This document shows, piece after piece, positions 1 through 9,950 of a DNA stretch of 64,000 nt. The notes below the pieces were generated by a model, which saw nothing but the letters and a program-made list of their open reading frames with translations, did no database searches and was not told the origin of the DNA. The DNA is taken from assembly GCA_033239125.1 (NCBI GenBank), contig BSWB01000002.1, positions 83,882,560 to 83,946,559 on the forward strand, given 5' to 3'. The stretch comes from Fagopyrum homotropicum (lineage: Eukaryota; Streptophyta; Magnoliopsida; Caryophyllales; Polygonaceae). The position numbers and the translations under genes are program-made. Numbering within the stretch: the first letter of the stretch is position 1; each line of letters begins with the position of its first letter.

Positions 1-324
1 ATAGGGAAGGTTTGATTCCTACTAAGTCCTCTATAGTATATCCTAAGGCTTTCCTATGTTTCCTAAGAACAACTATGAGCTTACTATGTTCATCTATGCT
101 TAAATCGGAACTAACAATTACCGGATAGGTAGAATTAGGTCCAAGAAATGCGTACCTTAGATGTGTAGGAAGTGGCTTTAGTTCCATCACTATCGGAGTC
201 TCCAATGGTTCTTGAGGATTATCCGATGGTTCCTTAGAAGTGTCTAAGGATGTAGAAGGAGTTGGAGAAGAATCAAGAGAAGTTGAGGAAGAGACACAAT
301 TACCTTCGGAATCACCCAAAATTA

Positions 325-475
325 CGGCCTCTCTGACTTCTCCACGGCTGTGGTTTTGGGCGTGGAAAGTAAATACGATGGATCTATTTCCTCCACGGCC
401 GTGTAACCCTCTGGAGTGCTCCACGCTTTTGTTGGTGAAATCCACGGCCGTGGAATATAGTGTATGACCGTGGAT
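325..475. repeat. Palindromic cassette (CCACGGCCGTGG type) inside pol linker of B1
   Basis: Several dyads lie close together: TCCACGGCTGTGG at 341-353, CTCCACGGCCGTGT at 391-404, TCCACGGCCGTGGA at 441-454, plus half sites (CGTGGA, CCACGC, ACCGTGGA). They are read through in frame between protease and RT. The same motif recurs in this element's own LTR. Confidence 0.8.
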
Positions 476-1828
476 CCGTAAGTTTTCTACCTCATCGTAG
501 AGTTTCTCAAACTCTTCTTCACACACTTCTTCTTGTGCTTCTAAGGCTTCAATTGCCTCATTGCACTCCTCTTCCTCCCCTATATCCATTAGACTCATAG
601 AAATAACCTTTTGCAAAGGATCTTTGAAGAGAATAGCACTTACCTCCTCTCTAGATAGCCCTTCTTCATCTTGGATATTGAATATATCCTCATCAAAGAT
701 TGGTTCCTTCACTAGAGTGGAAAGGACGAACTCTACCTTCTCTTCTCCTATGTCAAAGGCGAGTCTAGCATTCTTGCAGTCGACTATGCAGCCGGATGTT
801 GCAAGAAACGGTCTTCCGAGAATGATCGGGACCGGACTATCTGTAGGAATGTCAAGCACAACAAAATCTATAGGGACGTAGAATTTACCTAGCTTGACCG
901 GGACGTATTCAACAATACCGACGGGACGAGTTATGGATCGATCCGCCATGTACAACGTCATCTTCACCGGTTTAGGGCCGCCTAAACCGATCTTCCTACA
1001 TAATGCAAGTGGGATGATGCTCACACTTGCTCCCAAATCACATAACGCATCATATGTGACATCTCCCACTCCTATGGGAATACAAAATGACCCTGGATCC
1101 TTTAGCTTTGGGGGCATCTTCTCTTTCATGGTCTTGATGAGATCCGAAGAATCCGAACTCATCTTAACCTCCCCAAAATCCTCTAGCTTTCTCTTGTTAG
1201 AGAGGATTTCCTTTAAGAACTTACCATAAGCTGGCATACCTACAATAGCATCAATGAAAGGTATATTAATATGCAATTTGCTCATGAGTTCTATAAACTT
1301 ACCGAATTGTTTATCTAGACGCGCTCTCGCTCTAGATTGAGCGAATGGTAGGGGAGGTTTGTAAGCTGGAGGAGGAACGTAGACATCTTCCTTCTCCTTC
1401 CCCTTTTCTTTCTCTTTCTCAACGGGGACTTCTACAAACTTAGGCTGCGGGTCGGTAGTTGTCACTCCGCTCCTAGTTGTGATTGCCATCACCCTTCCTT
1501 TTGGGTTGTCCTCCGTTTTTCCTGGAAGTTTCCCTTGATTCCTAGGAACTTCCTCCGTATGACTAAACATTTGGTTTTCTAAAACCTTTTGGGCTTTATC
1601 AACCTTTGTTATATGATCATCAACCTTGATGATGCGAGTCTCCAACCCTTGAAGCTTCCCCAAAGTTGTCTACAACATGGGATCGGGATTCCCTTTCCCC
1701 GAAGTACTTCCACCATTAGATGTTTGCCCCTGGCTTTTCAAAGGAGTGGAAGAAGAGGAAGGTGGAGTTAGTGAATTTCCTGAATTGGAAGGATAAGAAT
1801 TACCGGAATTTTGTTGATTGGAACGCCA

Positions 1829-1958
1829 ATTGTTGTTGTTTGAACCCCTATTGTTGTTCCAGTTGTTGTTCTGGTTGTTGTTGTTGTTCCAATTGTTCCT
1901 GTTGTTGTTCCGGTTGTTGCGATTGGTATTCTCATTACCATTGTGGTTATTGTTGTTG
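1829..1958 (-). repeat. AAC-rich microsatellite-like tract coding an Asn-rich Gag tail
   Basis: On the coding strand this is imperfect AAC/AAT repetition, giving long runs of Asn broken by Arg, Trp, Gly and Gln. It occupies the place where many Gag proteins carry a CCHC zinc knuckle. The plus strand gives a Cys-rich shadow reading that is not a gene. Confidence 0.85.
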
Positions 1959-3267
1959 CCTAAATAACCCACATCTTGCTCCTTGTGCTTCGGAAAGTTG
2001 GTTTTGATGGCTTCCTTCAACTCTTTAATCTCCGTGTTGAGAGAAAAGATTTGAGTTTGAGCTGCTTGAGATAGCTTTGCTCCTTGATCTACTTGATTCG
2101 CCTCCACTTTCCGATGAGAATACTTCTCTATAACTCGCGCTTGCTTCTCAATGAAGTCCCAAGCGTCATCTTCCCTCATGTCCATGAATGTACCACATGA
2201 GAGGGATTGGAGCTTGAATTGTGTCTCTAAATCTAGCCCCTTATAGTATATCTCCAATAGTGCAAGCTTGGATATGCCATGATGAGGGCAATCCAATAGC
2301 AAATCCTGAAATCTTTCCCAAGATTGAAACAAACTTTCGTTAGATCTCATAGAAAACGCATTAATCTTACCTCTTAGCTCCGCCGTTTTAGATGGCGGAA
2401 AGAACTTAGTGAGGAACTCCGTAGAAAGATCCTCCCATGTTTCTAGCTTTCCACTTGGAAGAGCTTGATAACAAGACAATGCTTTCCCTTTCAAGGAGAA
2501 GAAGAAAGGCTTGAGTTTGTAGCTTTTGGTAGTTGCGTTCTTGGGCTTCATTGTCTCCATCATAATCTCAAAGTTTTGTAGATGTTGATGTGGAGATTCA
2601 GCACTTGTTCCACCAAATTGGTTTTGGCGGACAATAGTAATAACTTGAGGTTTGAAGCTAAACCCTTGTGCATCGTCAGCATCAAAGTTCACACCTAAAC
2701 GGCGTGGTTGCTGCGTTGGATCCATTCTTTGGCCAAGAGTTCTTGGCTCCTCGTCCACACGTTCGACCCTCGCATTCCTAGGTGGAACACAGCGATTTGC
2801 AGCTGGCCGTGGAAAGAATGGATTCACATTGATCGTAGGATTAATTTCCTCTAGTGGTGGTATGGAGGAGTCGCTATCCTCATTGGATGAGTTGACTCTA
2901 ACCGATATTCCCGGTCTCCTCCTTTTCTTTTTCTCCTTGAGGTTGTTTATTTCCAGCCTCATTTGGAACATCATGTCCGTTAGATCATCAACCTTCATTT
3001 GATGACGATCCGTTTCTTCCCTACGAGTCTTCTCACTCCATTGGAGTTGAGCTTCCTTTTCCGCTAACTTCGATTGGAGATCACGTTCTCTTTCTTCATC
3101 CATTTTTCATTCCTTAAGTTTTCTCCTCAAAGTCCTCTCAAGCTCTTGATCAAGAGGTAAGAGGTCTTCGTTATTCCTAGACCTGCGCATACACTCAAAA
3201 AGATATCAAATAACAAGGGAGAAGCTCCCAAGCTTGACAATCGATAACCGAATTCGGCCTAGACCAA

Positions 3268-3285
3268 ATCCCCGGTAACGGCGCC
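3268..3285 (-). promoter_or_regulatory. Primer-binding site, tRNA-Asp type (B1)
   Basis: Minus strand TGGCGCCGTTACCGGGGA, one mismatch to the complement of the tRNA-Asp 3' end. It lies six bases (AGTTTT) after the LTR end, the same spacing as in A, A-n and C. Confidence 0.9.
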
Positions 3286-3891
3286 AAAAACTTGTTCGCC
3301 ACTTAGCGTGCGTGCAAATAAGTCTTAAATTTATAAAACTAGAAATCAAGCAAGCGAACCCATAGTGTACGGATCGATATAGTTAAGCAAGAATTCCAGA
3401 GTATCGAACACAGGGATTTGGGGGGTTAAATCCAATTATAGATTATCAAGCAAGTAAATGTATGAAGCTTTTCAAATTATTGGGAAAACAACAATCCTAA
3501 AGATCCAGGAATCCAGTTGTGGCAATCGATTCAAGACATACTAAAGATATAAGGACAGAGTTGAGGTTTGCAAAGGTATACGAATGTAAAGTAATTGTAC
3601 GGTGAATTTCCAAAAACCTTATATGACCCACCTAAAGACGCTCTCTATAAAGGTTGTTGAGGCTTCAGTATAGAAAAGATCTAAAGGTAAGAATTAATGT
3701 CAAATACCCAAACTTGTAATCCAAGGATCAAGACTAACTAAACCGATTAAGGTTGTGACACTCGAAATCGAGGTAGAGGTTGTTGAGGCTTCACTACCAC
3801 CTAGAAAAGGCAAGCCAAGGCTAAGTTAAAGCAAATCTTTAACTTTGGATTAAAGTAAAAACAAAGTTCGTAACTGACACAAAATTACGGG

Positions 3892-3945
3892 TAGTTCTTG
3901 AGTTCCACGGCCATGGAAGCTCAAGAACAGACCGTGGATTAGGTT
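3892..3945. repeat. U5-side palindromic cassette in B1 LTR
   Basis: A central TCCACGGCCATGGA dyad (3904-3917) sits inside a further inverted repeat GTTCTTGAG / CTCAAGAAC (3894-3902 and 3920-3928). Half sites ATTACGG and ACCGTGGATT flank it. The layout is half dyad, full dyad, half dyad. Confidence 0.75.
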
Positions 3946-4443
3946 CTTCGGCGATTCTCTCTAACTCTCAGGGTCCAATATGTTTACGATCGATCTATCA
4001 TCATCTAAGCCACAACTATCAACCCTTCACCTTAGAATTGCTAAAGAGTTTTAGCCAACAACAGTCATATTGATATCAAATTCAAGATTTAAAAGAATGA
4101 AAGATGAAAACCTTAGAAAACCTTGAATAAATCTCAAATCAATCTTAAATCCACAAATCAGGAAAAATGATGTAAGTAGATTCAGAATAACACAAATAAT
4201 CACAATCCTTGATAAGAACGAAGAACGGGATGTCAATCCGTCTTCTAATCAAACCTAAGGATAAAGCGAAATCTTCGCACGAACAATCTTCCAAATCTTC
4301 AACTCTTCGTAATTCTCCGTTGAAAAATAGCAATCTCAACACGTCGAAATAGAAACCCTAGGCACGTGCAATAAGCGTAGGCAAAGTCTAAGCGAAGGTG
4401 TAAACTAGGGTAAGCAGAGGTGACGGAATCTCCTTCCTTCCGT

Positions 4444-4454
4444 CCTTATATAGG
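4444..4454 (-). promoter_or_regulatory. Probable TATA box of B1 LTR
   Basis: Minus strand CCTATATAAGG, about 550 bp inside the LTR. It fits a U3/R promoter position; no other support. Confidence 0.5.
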
Positions 4455-4514
4455 CCCAAATAAAATGCGTCTTCGGCCCATGCGCGTAGAAGATCGTGGC
4501 TTAAAATATTGCGT

Positions 4515-4705
4515 AAAAGATCGTCAAGATCACGGTCGTGGAAGGGTTCCACGCCCGTAATTTAGAGCGTGGTGTTGGATCACGGTTTCTCAAATCCTCC
4601 ACGGCCGTGTAAGTTGCTGGAATGCACCACGCTTGTGTTGCCAAGGTTCCACGGCCGTGGATTAGAGCGTGGACTCTAATACGGTCGTATTTTAGAGCGT
4701 GGAAC
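4515..4705. repeat. U3-side palindromic cluster in B1 LTR
   Basis: Repeated full and half dyads of the CCACGGCCGTGG type: CACGGTCGTGGAA near 4532, CTCCACGGCCGTGT near 4598-4610, TCCACGGCCGTGGA near 4648-4662, with GAGCGTGG and CCACGC half sites between them. It is the densest cluster in the window and lies upstream of the LTR TATA box. Confidence 0.75.
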
Positions 4706-5004
4706 GTCAAGTGCTCGTAATTTGCTTTAGTCTTGTGTCATTCTTCTTCCTAGCATCATCCTTAGCTCCTAGTGATGTCCTCAATCCTTGGACATGCTCA
4801 ATCTACCTTCATTCTCTCCCAATCCGTTCGGAATTAGCTCTTAATTGCCTACAATCAACACAAAGCATATGTAGACCTCTATATCGACAAAATAGATGAA
4901 CTAACTCACAATTGCTTCAATGCTTTATCAATGAATACCAATATAGATGAAATACACTTAGAAAACGTGCCTAAAATATCACAATATTTCATGCTAACAA
5001 TTGG

Positions 5005-5344
5005 TCCGGCCATCCTTCTTTTGTCCAAGTACCGCTCCTACGGCCACATCACTAGCATCGCACATGATCTCAAAGGGAAAGGTCCAATCAGGAGGTTGAA
5101 TGATGCGAGCGGTGATCAATGCTTCCTTTATCCTGTAAAAAGCATTAAGGCATTCCTACGAAAACCAAAAAAAAAACATCCTTATTCAAAAGATTACTAA
5201 GCGGTTTAGAGATCTTAGAGAAATCCTTGATGAATCTCCTGTAGAAACCTACATGCCCTAGAAAACTCCGCACACCTTTAACGGAACAAGGTGGAGGAAG
5301 TTTCTCAATAGTCTCGATCTTAGCTCGATCGACCTCTATGCCTG
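5005..5344 (-). pseudogene. Athila RT/RNase H remnant
   Basis: Read on the minus strand from 5344 this matches the end of RT and start of RNase H in element A: GIEVDRAKIETIEKLPPP, the GVRSFLGHVGFYRRFI block and SKPLSNLL, then, after a frameshift in a ten-A run near 5168-5177, PFEIMCDASDVAVG-like RNase H sequence ending near 5015. It is cut at 5344/5345 by the start of the tandem array and at 5005 by insertion of element B1. Not functional. Confidence 0.85.
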
Positions 5345-5526
5345 ACATGTACCTCTTTCCTAGCCAGTAGGTAGTAAATTACTCACACAGTTTCCCTTGG
5401 TCTCAAATGACATAAAGGGGTTATTCATGGCGGTCTAGTCTTTCTTCTTAAGTTCTTAATTAGAGTTACTGGTTCGAACTCACTCCATGTTACTATTAAG
5501 GGTACTAGCACGCGTATCGATTTAGC

Positions 5527-6452
5527 CTCACATTTGTCGCCGTTGATCTCTTGAAGGGTCCTCCAGATGTTGATAAAAGTCTTTTATAATTGTATGGTTA
5601 TTCTTCTTATCTGCCATACAGTCAACTAGTCACCCATACGTGTACATTCTCGTTTGTTACTCGCTAGTATAAAGTTGATTTTCTACAAGATCATAACCTT
5701 TTCCTCTATTTCCTTCGATGTGGATATAGTGAGTAGAAAGTTATCCACTAGGTTATTCATTTATACCCTTTAACTTTTCTACAATTAACACTTTTCTTTT
5801 TGTTAGCATTGTATTGTGGCATTTCCTTCATGGACATCTTTTCTCTCAGTTACAGACTTCCATCCTTTGTAATACTGGTGTCGTGATTTCTTTAAAAATT
5901 TTCGTAGTCTTGAAGAAGTCCACCATTCACAATGGTTATCGATTTTCCTTTCATCTTTAATTTCAATGTAAATGTCGGTCTTTGTGCTCCTCCGGTCCTT
6001 CCTACCTTGGTCATACCCTTTCTTCTCTAGATTCTAGTACCCATCCTTTCCTATGGCAGTATCCACCTTGGTTGTACTTGTCATTTCGCCTGTCACGACA
6101 CCAGTATTACAGAGGATGGAAGTCTGTAACTGAGAGAAAAGATGTCCATGAAGGAAATGCCACAATACAATGCTAACAAAAAGAAAAGTGTTAATTGTAG
6201 AAAAGTTAAAGGGTATAAATGAATAACCTAGTGGATAACTTTCTACTCACTATATCCACATCGAAGGAAATAGAAGAAAAGGTTATGATCTTGTAGAAAA
6301 TCAACTTTATACTAGCGAGTAACAAACGAGAATGTACACGTATGGGTGACTAGTTGACTGTATGGCAAATAAGAAGAATAACCATACAATTATAAAAGAC
6401 TTTTATAAACATCTGGAGGACCCTTCAAGAGATCAACGGCGACAAATGTGAG
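5527..6452. repeat. Large inverted repeat, 360-bp arms
   Basis: The left arm 5527-5886 (CTCACATTTGTCGCCG ... TGTCGTGA) is repeated in reverse complement at 6093-6452, with about 206 bp between. Only the leftmost internal has it; other units hold just the left-arm orientation. A few mismatches exist between the arms. Confidence 0.85.
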
Positions 6453-6830
6453 AAAATTATCTCAATATCTCTACTTCTTTGCTCACCCATTCTTCGGATG
6501 ATTTATAGGGTTCCCAGGACGCCCACCAGAGTATAATACTCAATCCTAGGTCAAAATCCAATATCTCTACTTCTTTGCTCACCCATTCTTCGGATGATTT
6601 ATAGGGTCCCCATGCATCTTTTAGTTTCATCTCTGGTCCTCACACCGCTAAATTCCTTGTACGGACTTCTATCACTTCTATCTGAGTTGACTCGGGAACT
6701 TCTTTCTCATCGGGTTGTACTTGTGGTGAAAATTATCTCAATATCTCTACTTCTTTGCTCACCCATTCTTCGGATGATTTATAGGGTCCCCAGGACGCCC
6801 ACCAGAGTATAATACTCAATCCTAGGTCAA
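6453..6830. repeat. Locally triplicated segment after the inverted repeat
   Basis: The phrase AATATCTCTACTTCTTTGCT and what follows appears three times (about 6464, 6560 and 6739). Other units have it once (for example 13610). The copies differ in how far they extend, as expected of filler DNA copied from nearby templates. Confidence 0.8.
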
Positions 6831-7201
6831 AATCCATTGTCTCGGGTTGAAAACTCTGTAGGTTAGCTACCGATTTATCATGAGGCGTTAATCGCTTCAT
6901 GATATCACAACTAAAGGATATAAGACATCCTTTAGGATTCAAACATGCTACACAGTCACATATATATGATCATACATTAAAACATATCAATATAAGTCTA
7001 CATGCTAACTCCCTATCATTCCAAGTTGCAGACATCCACGGAGAACGATGGTGGTCCGACGCACTACTAACCCAACAACCCGAGTATGCACGTGTGTAAA
7101 AACAGAAATCCGTTTTGAAAATCTTAGACCCCTTTCGGGTTCTGGTTATTTTATACATTCGGTTTTTAGAAGATTTCAAGTGCCATTGTTGCCAACCTAG
7201 A

Positions 7202-7213
7202 GCTCTGATACCA
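7202..7213 (-). promoter_or_regulatory. tRNA-iMet primer-binding site next to L1
   Basis: Minus strand TGGTATCAGAGC, the usual initiator-Met PBS, three bases from the LTR end. The same motif adjoins L2, L4 and L5; next to L3 it reads TGGTATTAGAGC (near 20563-20574). Confidence 0.85.
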
Positions 7214-7216
7214 TGT

Positions 7217-9950
7217 TGTAACACCCCAAGTTCTCAGAACTCGGAGAGCTACTGGTTAGGACCTCACAATGGGTCCTGACCTTGGTTTAACAACAATTTT
7301 ACTAGGATCTTACAACAAGACACAAATGTATTTAAAACAATTTCAAAACATAATAATTTATTTTATGAATGTATACATGTGACAGCCTTACAAAACATCT
7401 ATGTATTTATATAACATGCATGCCGAATGGAAGACTCCCCCGTCCCCATCTAATGAGTACGTGGACCCGGTTGACCATCCGTCCCGAATCTCTCTACAAC
7501 TGTCTATCTCAACAAATCTACAACATGGATAAACCGTTAGCTAACACTCTAAATATCAGTAGAATAAAGATAGCACAAACACAAACAAGGTAACATAAAC
7601 ACCCATCATGCTGGCACACAATTCGGTTATTATCTGATAGCTTAAGTGATTCACTTTATTCCGTTTTAAAGTTGTGGCAAGAGAAATCTTAAGAGTTCTC
7701 GCCTCCGTTCCTTATCCAACCGGTGTAGGTCTAGCTTACCTCCGCCGGTAGCATCACTACAAACCGAGTGTGGACTAGTCCCTAAAAAAACCTTCAGCGC
7801 CCTCAGGCTACTGAGCAGAATACCACCGCCCGTTACTCTTAGGCGTAGGTATAGGTCGGTATATAATTATTACTAAAATATAACTATAAACATCTCATTC
7901 ACCCACCAATACCATTATTCATACTCATATCTAGAAGTCAGCTAAGTAAGCCCAAAGAACTTACCTGAATCAAATCATAATCTTGTTATCTCAACTCAGT
8001 CCGCAATCGAGGGAACTCAACCGCCTGTTATAAAAGGCAAGTGGATCAATAATGTATTCCACTTTATTAAAAGTCTTCAACTTCTAAGATATTTAACTCT
8101 ATCATCAGATAAATTACCAAAATATACTCGTAATGGTAAATGACTAATTTGCCCCTAGTGTCCGAAACCCTAGAAGTATTCTGGATATATTTGTAAAACT
8201 TCATAAGAAGTCCAAAACCATAATATATCACTCACAAGAAAGATCTATTTAAGTTGGAAGATTTTTTCCAACTTTTTAACTTCCATAAAAAAATCACTAA
8301 CGATCTCACTTTGACCTAACTTAGAATGCTCATACAAAACTCTAAAAATCTCAAATAAAATATCTAATCCTTATATGCAAAGTATACTATTCACTAGAAG
8401 AAATACATCTCAGAAGGAATCAATAACTAGTCTTACGCAAAAATCCCAAGTTGACTCTTCAACACAATTTCTCCCATACTTAGCCAAAAATCTGTACTTT
8501 ACCAAACTGCACACTAGACTACTTTGGAAACTTATAAGTTTAGATTCGATCACTGAATCGACCACAACTTTTGATACATCATAATATGCATCTCACTCTA
8601 TGTTCCATCAAAATTTCATGTCCATCAGATAGATCTAACTCATGTCCATCAGATAGATCCAATCTTTGAAAAATCATAAATCCCTAACCACTCGCTGGAT
8701 TCCTCTCAAATTTTAATATGTTCTACCACAATATCCCATCTATAACATATAAAAATTTCAGCCAAAATGGATAAATCTTTCATACCTAAATTGTGACCCG
8801 AAGTTAGCTGTTCATCACTTTACAACGCAGAAAACGCAGCAGCTCCACGAGCCATCTCCGAGGGCTGTTATGCAGGTTCCGAGATACAAATGGGCTCACA
8901 TCAGCACATATATATAGAGAGTGCAATGTAGAGAAGGAAGGGGATATGTTTACCCAACAAGAGAGACTCGACAAGCTCAAAAATACGAGTAGGAAGAGGA
9001 AGGACGTTGGCTGTTGTGTTGTTGCGTGCAGGAAGGAGGAGTCTGCTGTTACGTCTAGGGAAGAGGCTAGGAGGCACGCCCACTAGTGACCTTTCCTGAT
9101 GTGATGAGACGAAGAGCGAGGACAGAAGTCGGCTAGGGTCGTCGAGTGGTGCTTCTTCACCCAGGCAATAGGATGGCAAGGCCGTTGCTGTGTAGGGTGC
9201 AAGTGTTCTCTCCTGATGGCGTGTTCACAGGGGACCCCGTTAGGACTGGAGAGACGTAGTCTCCTTATTGGATCGGTGAGTGTTGCTCGACTGGAGGCGG
9301 GCGGACGTGGAGACGACGACAACGTACAATGCCAAGGAAGAGATGTTGTCGCTGTGTGCACGAAGGCGGGTGTGAGGCGCTGAGTTTGGCTCTCGACAAC
9401 AACAAGGAGACGGGGGATGAGGTATGCAAATCCTGGAGTATCGCCGGCTGGCGTGAAATCCGGAGACGCAGAAGGGAAGAGAGAGTTATGTGTAGCGTGA
9501 TTTCAGGAGGCGGTTAAGGAAGCAAAACCCTTCTCCAGCTCATCCTTGCGTGGACGCCAACTGGCTTGCAGCTGCTACAAGGGCGCCCTCTTCACTCCTG
9601 GGCTGGCAGTAGTACGTAAACTGGGCTGCTTGCCTAGCCCATCACTTGAAGCAGCAAGGCTGGTGGGAAAAAAATGGTGGAGCGAGGCTTTGTCAAGCAG
9701 TCCGGATGGCTTCGTCATGGTCTCGTCAAGGCATGTCATGACTTCGTCAAAGACATGTCATGACCCTTTCGAAGAAAACCTATAGATATAAACTAGGGTT
9801 TGGTGCTATAATATCATTTTATGTAGATTAAAACTTACATAGAATGTTAGAATTTGTGATTGTGTGCAACACTAGGAAAATGAGAAAGGTTGAGGGAATA
9901 AAATCCGGTTTTACTCGGAAATAATCGGAAATAAACTTTCGGATATTACA
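7217..9950 (-). repeat. Array LTR L1 (2734 bp, internally deleted)
   Basis: About 490 bp shorter than L2-L4. The missing part lies at 8640-8660, where CATGTCCATCAGATAGATC is duplicated (8617-8635 and 8641-8659) before joining the downstream sequence. TATA-like CTCTATATATATG on the minus strand lies at 8906-8918, with roughly 1.0 kb of U3 before it. Confidence 0.88.
8906..8918 (-). promoter_or_regulatory. TATA-like box of array LTR (example in L1)
   Basis: Minus strand CTCTATATATATG; the same box is kept in L2-L5 (for example near 16266, 22745, 36784 and 43917). Confidence 0.5.

Larger units (their letters stand above)
1..3190 (-). pseudogene. Gag-protease part of an Athila polyprotein with two in-frame stops
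   Basis: One reading frame runs from the ATG at 3190 (M-R-R-S-R start, as in element A) to the window edge, broken by TGA at 3109-3107 (codon 28) and TAG at 1672-1670. Visible in order: a short basic start, a coiled-coil-like segment, the retrotransposon Gag domain (about 2150-2600, with WEDLSTEFLTKFFPPSK and the CPHHGI motif), an Asn-rich tail, the linker, then the aspartic protease (D-L-G-A-S near 1040, I-I-L-G-R near 820). After the protease comes the variable linker with palindromic DNA (325-475), then sequence matching the region before RT in element A. I see no CCHC knuckle. The second stop sits exactly between Gag and protease, so it could be decay or a readthrough stop; the first stop makes decay more likely. 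Base 1 is still in the open frame. Confidence 0.85.
1..4999 (-). mobile_element. Athila-type Ty3/gypsy element B1, 5' part (runs off window)
   Basis: Read on the minus strand the order is 5' LTR (3292-4999), a tRNA-Asp primer-binding site (3268-3285), then Gag, protease and the linker towards reverse transcriptase up to base 1. RT, RNase H, integrase and the 3' LTR would lie beyond the window. The Asp PBS, the Gag type and the Gag-PR continuity place it in the Athila lineage. It differs from elements A and C by its palindromic cassette (core CCACGGCCGTGG) and by lacking the GAGACTTACCCGG repeats in its LTR. The flank 5000-5004 (ATTGG) is a candidate target-site duplication whose partner is outside the window. 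Confidence 0.9.
3292..4999 (-). repeat. 5' LTR of element B1 (about 1708 bp)
   Basis: On the minus strand it runs from TGTTAGCATG (4999) to GGCGAACA (3292), TG...CA ends, directly followed by the PBS. It holds a TATA box at 4444-4454, a U5 block resembling that of the other Athila LTRs near 3354-3374, and palindromic cassettes near both ends. A phrase like GAGGTTGTTGAGGCTTCA occurs twice (around 3645-3670 and 3770-3795). The partner LTR is outside the window, so its age cannot be judged. Confidence 0.85.
5345..7216 (-). repeat. Truncated, rearranged internal region (left end of array)
   Basis: Corresponds to the PBS-proximal part of the internal (homologous to about 12656-14089) but is longer because of a large inverted duplication and a locally triplicated segment. 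It joins Athila pol remnant at 5344/5345, where both partners share TGACATG-like sequence. I see no coding capacity. Confidence 0.8.

Noticed and set aside
1720..2007. Cysteine-rich plus-strand frame of 95 codons
   Set aside because: It is the reverse complement of the AAC-rich Gag tract; the Cys run comes from TGT/TGC opposite Asn codons.
9737..9766. CATGTCATGAC direct repeat as a regulatory or attachment site
   Set aside because: Two short copies in LTR U3, conserved only as far as the LTR itself; no further support.
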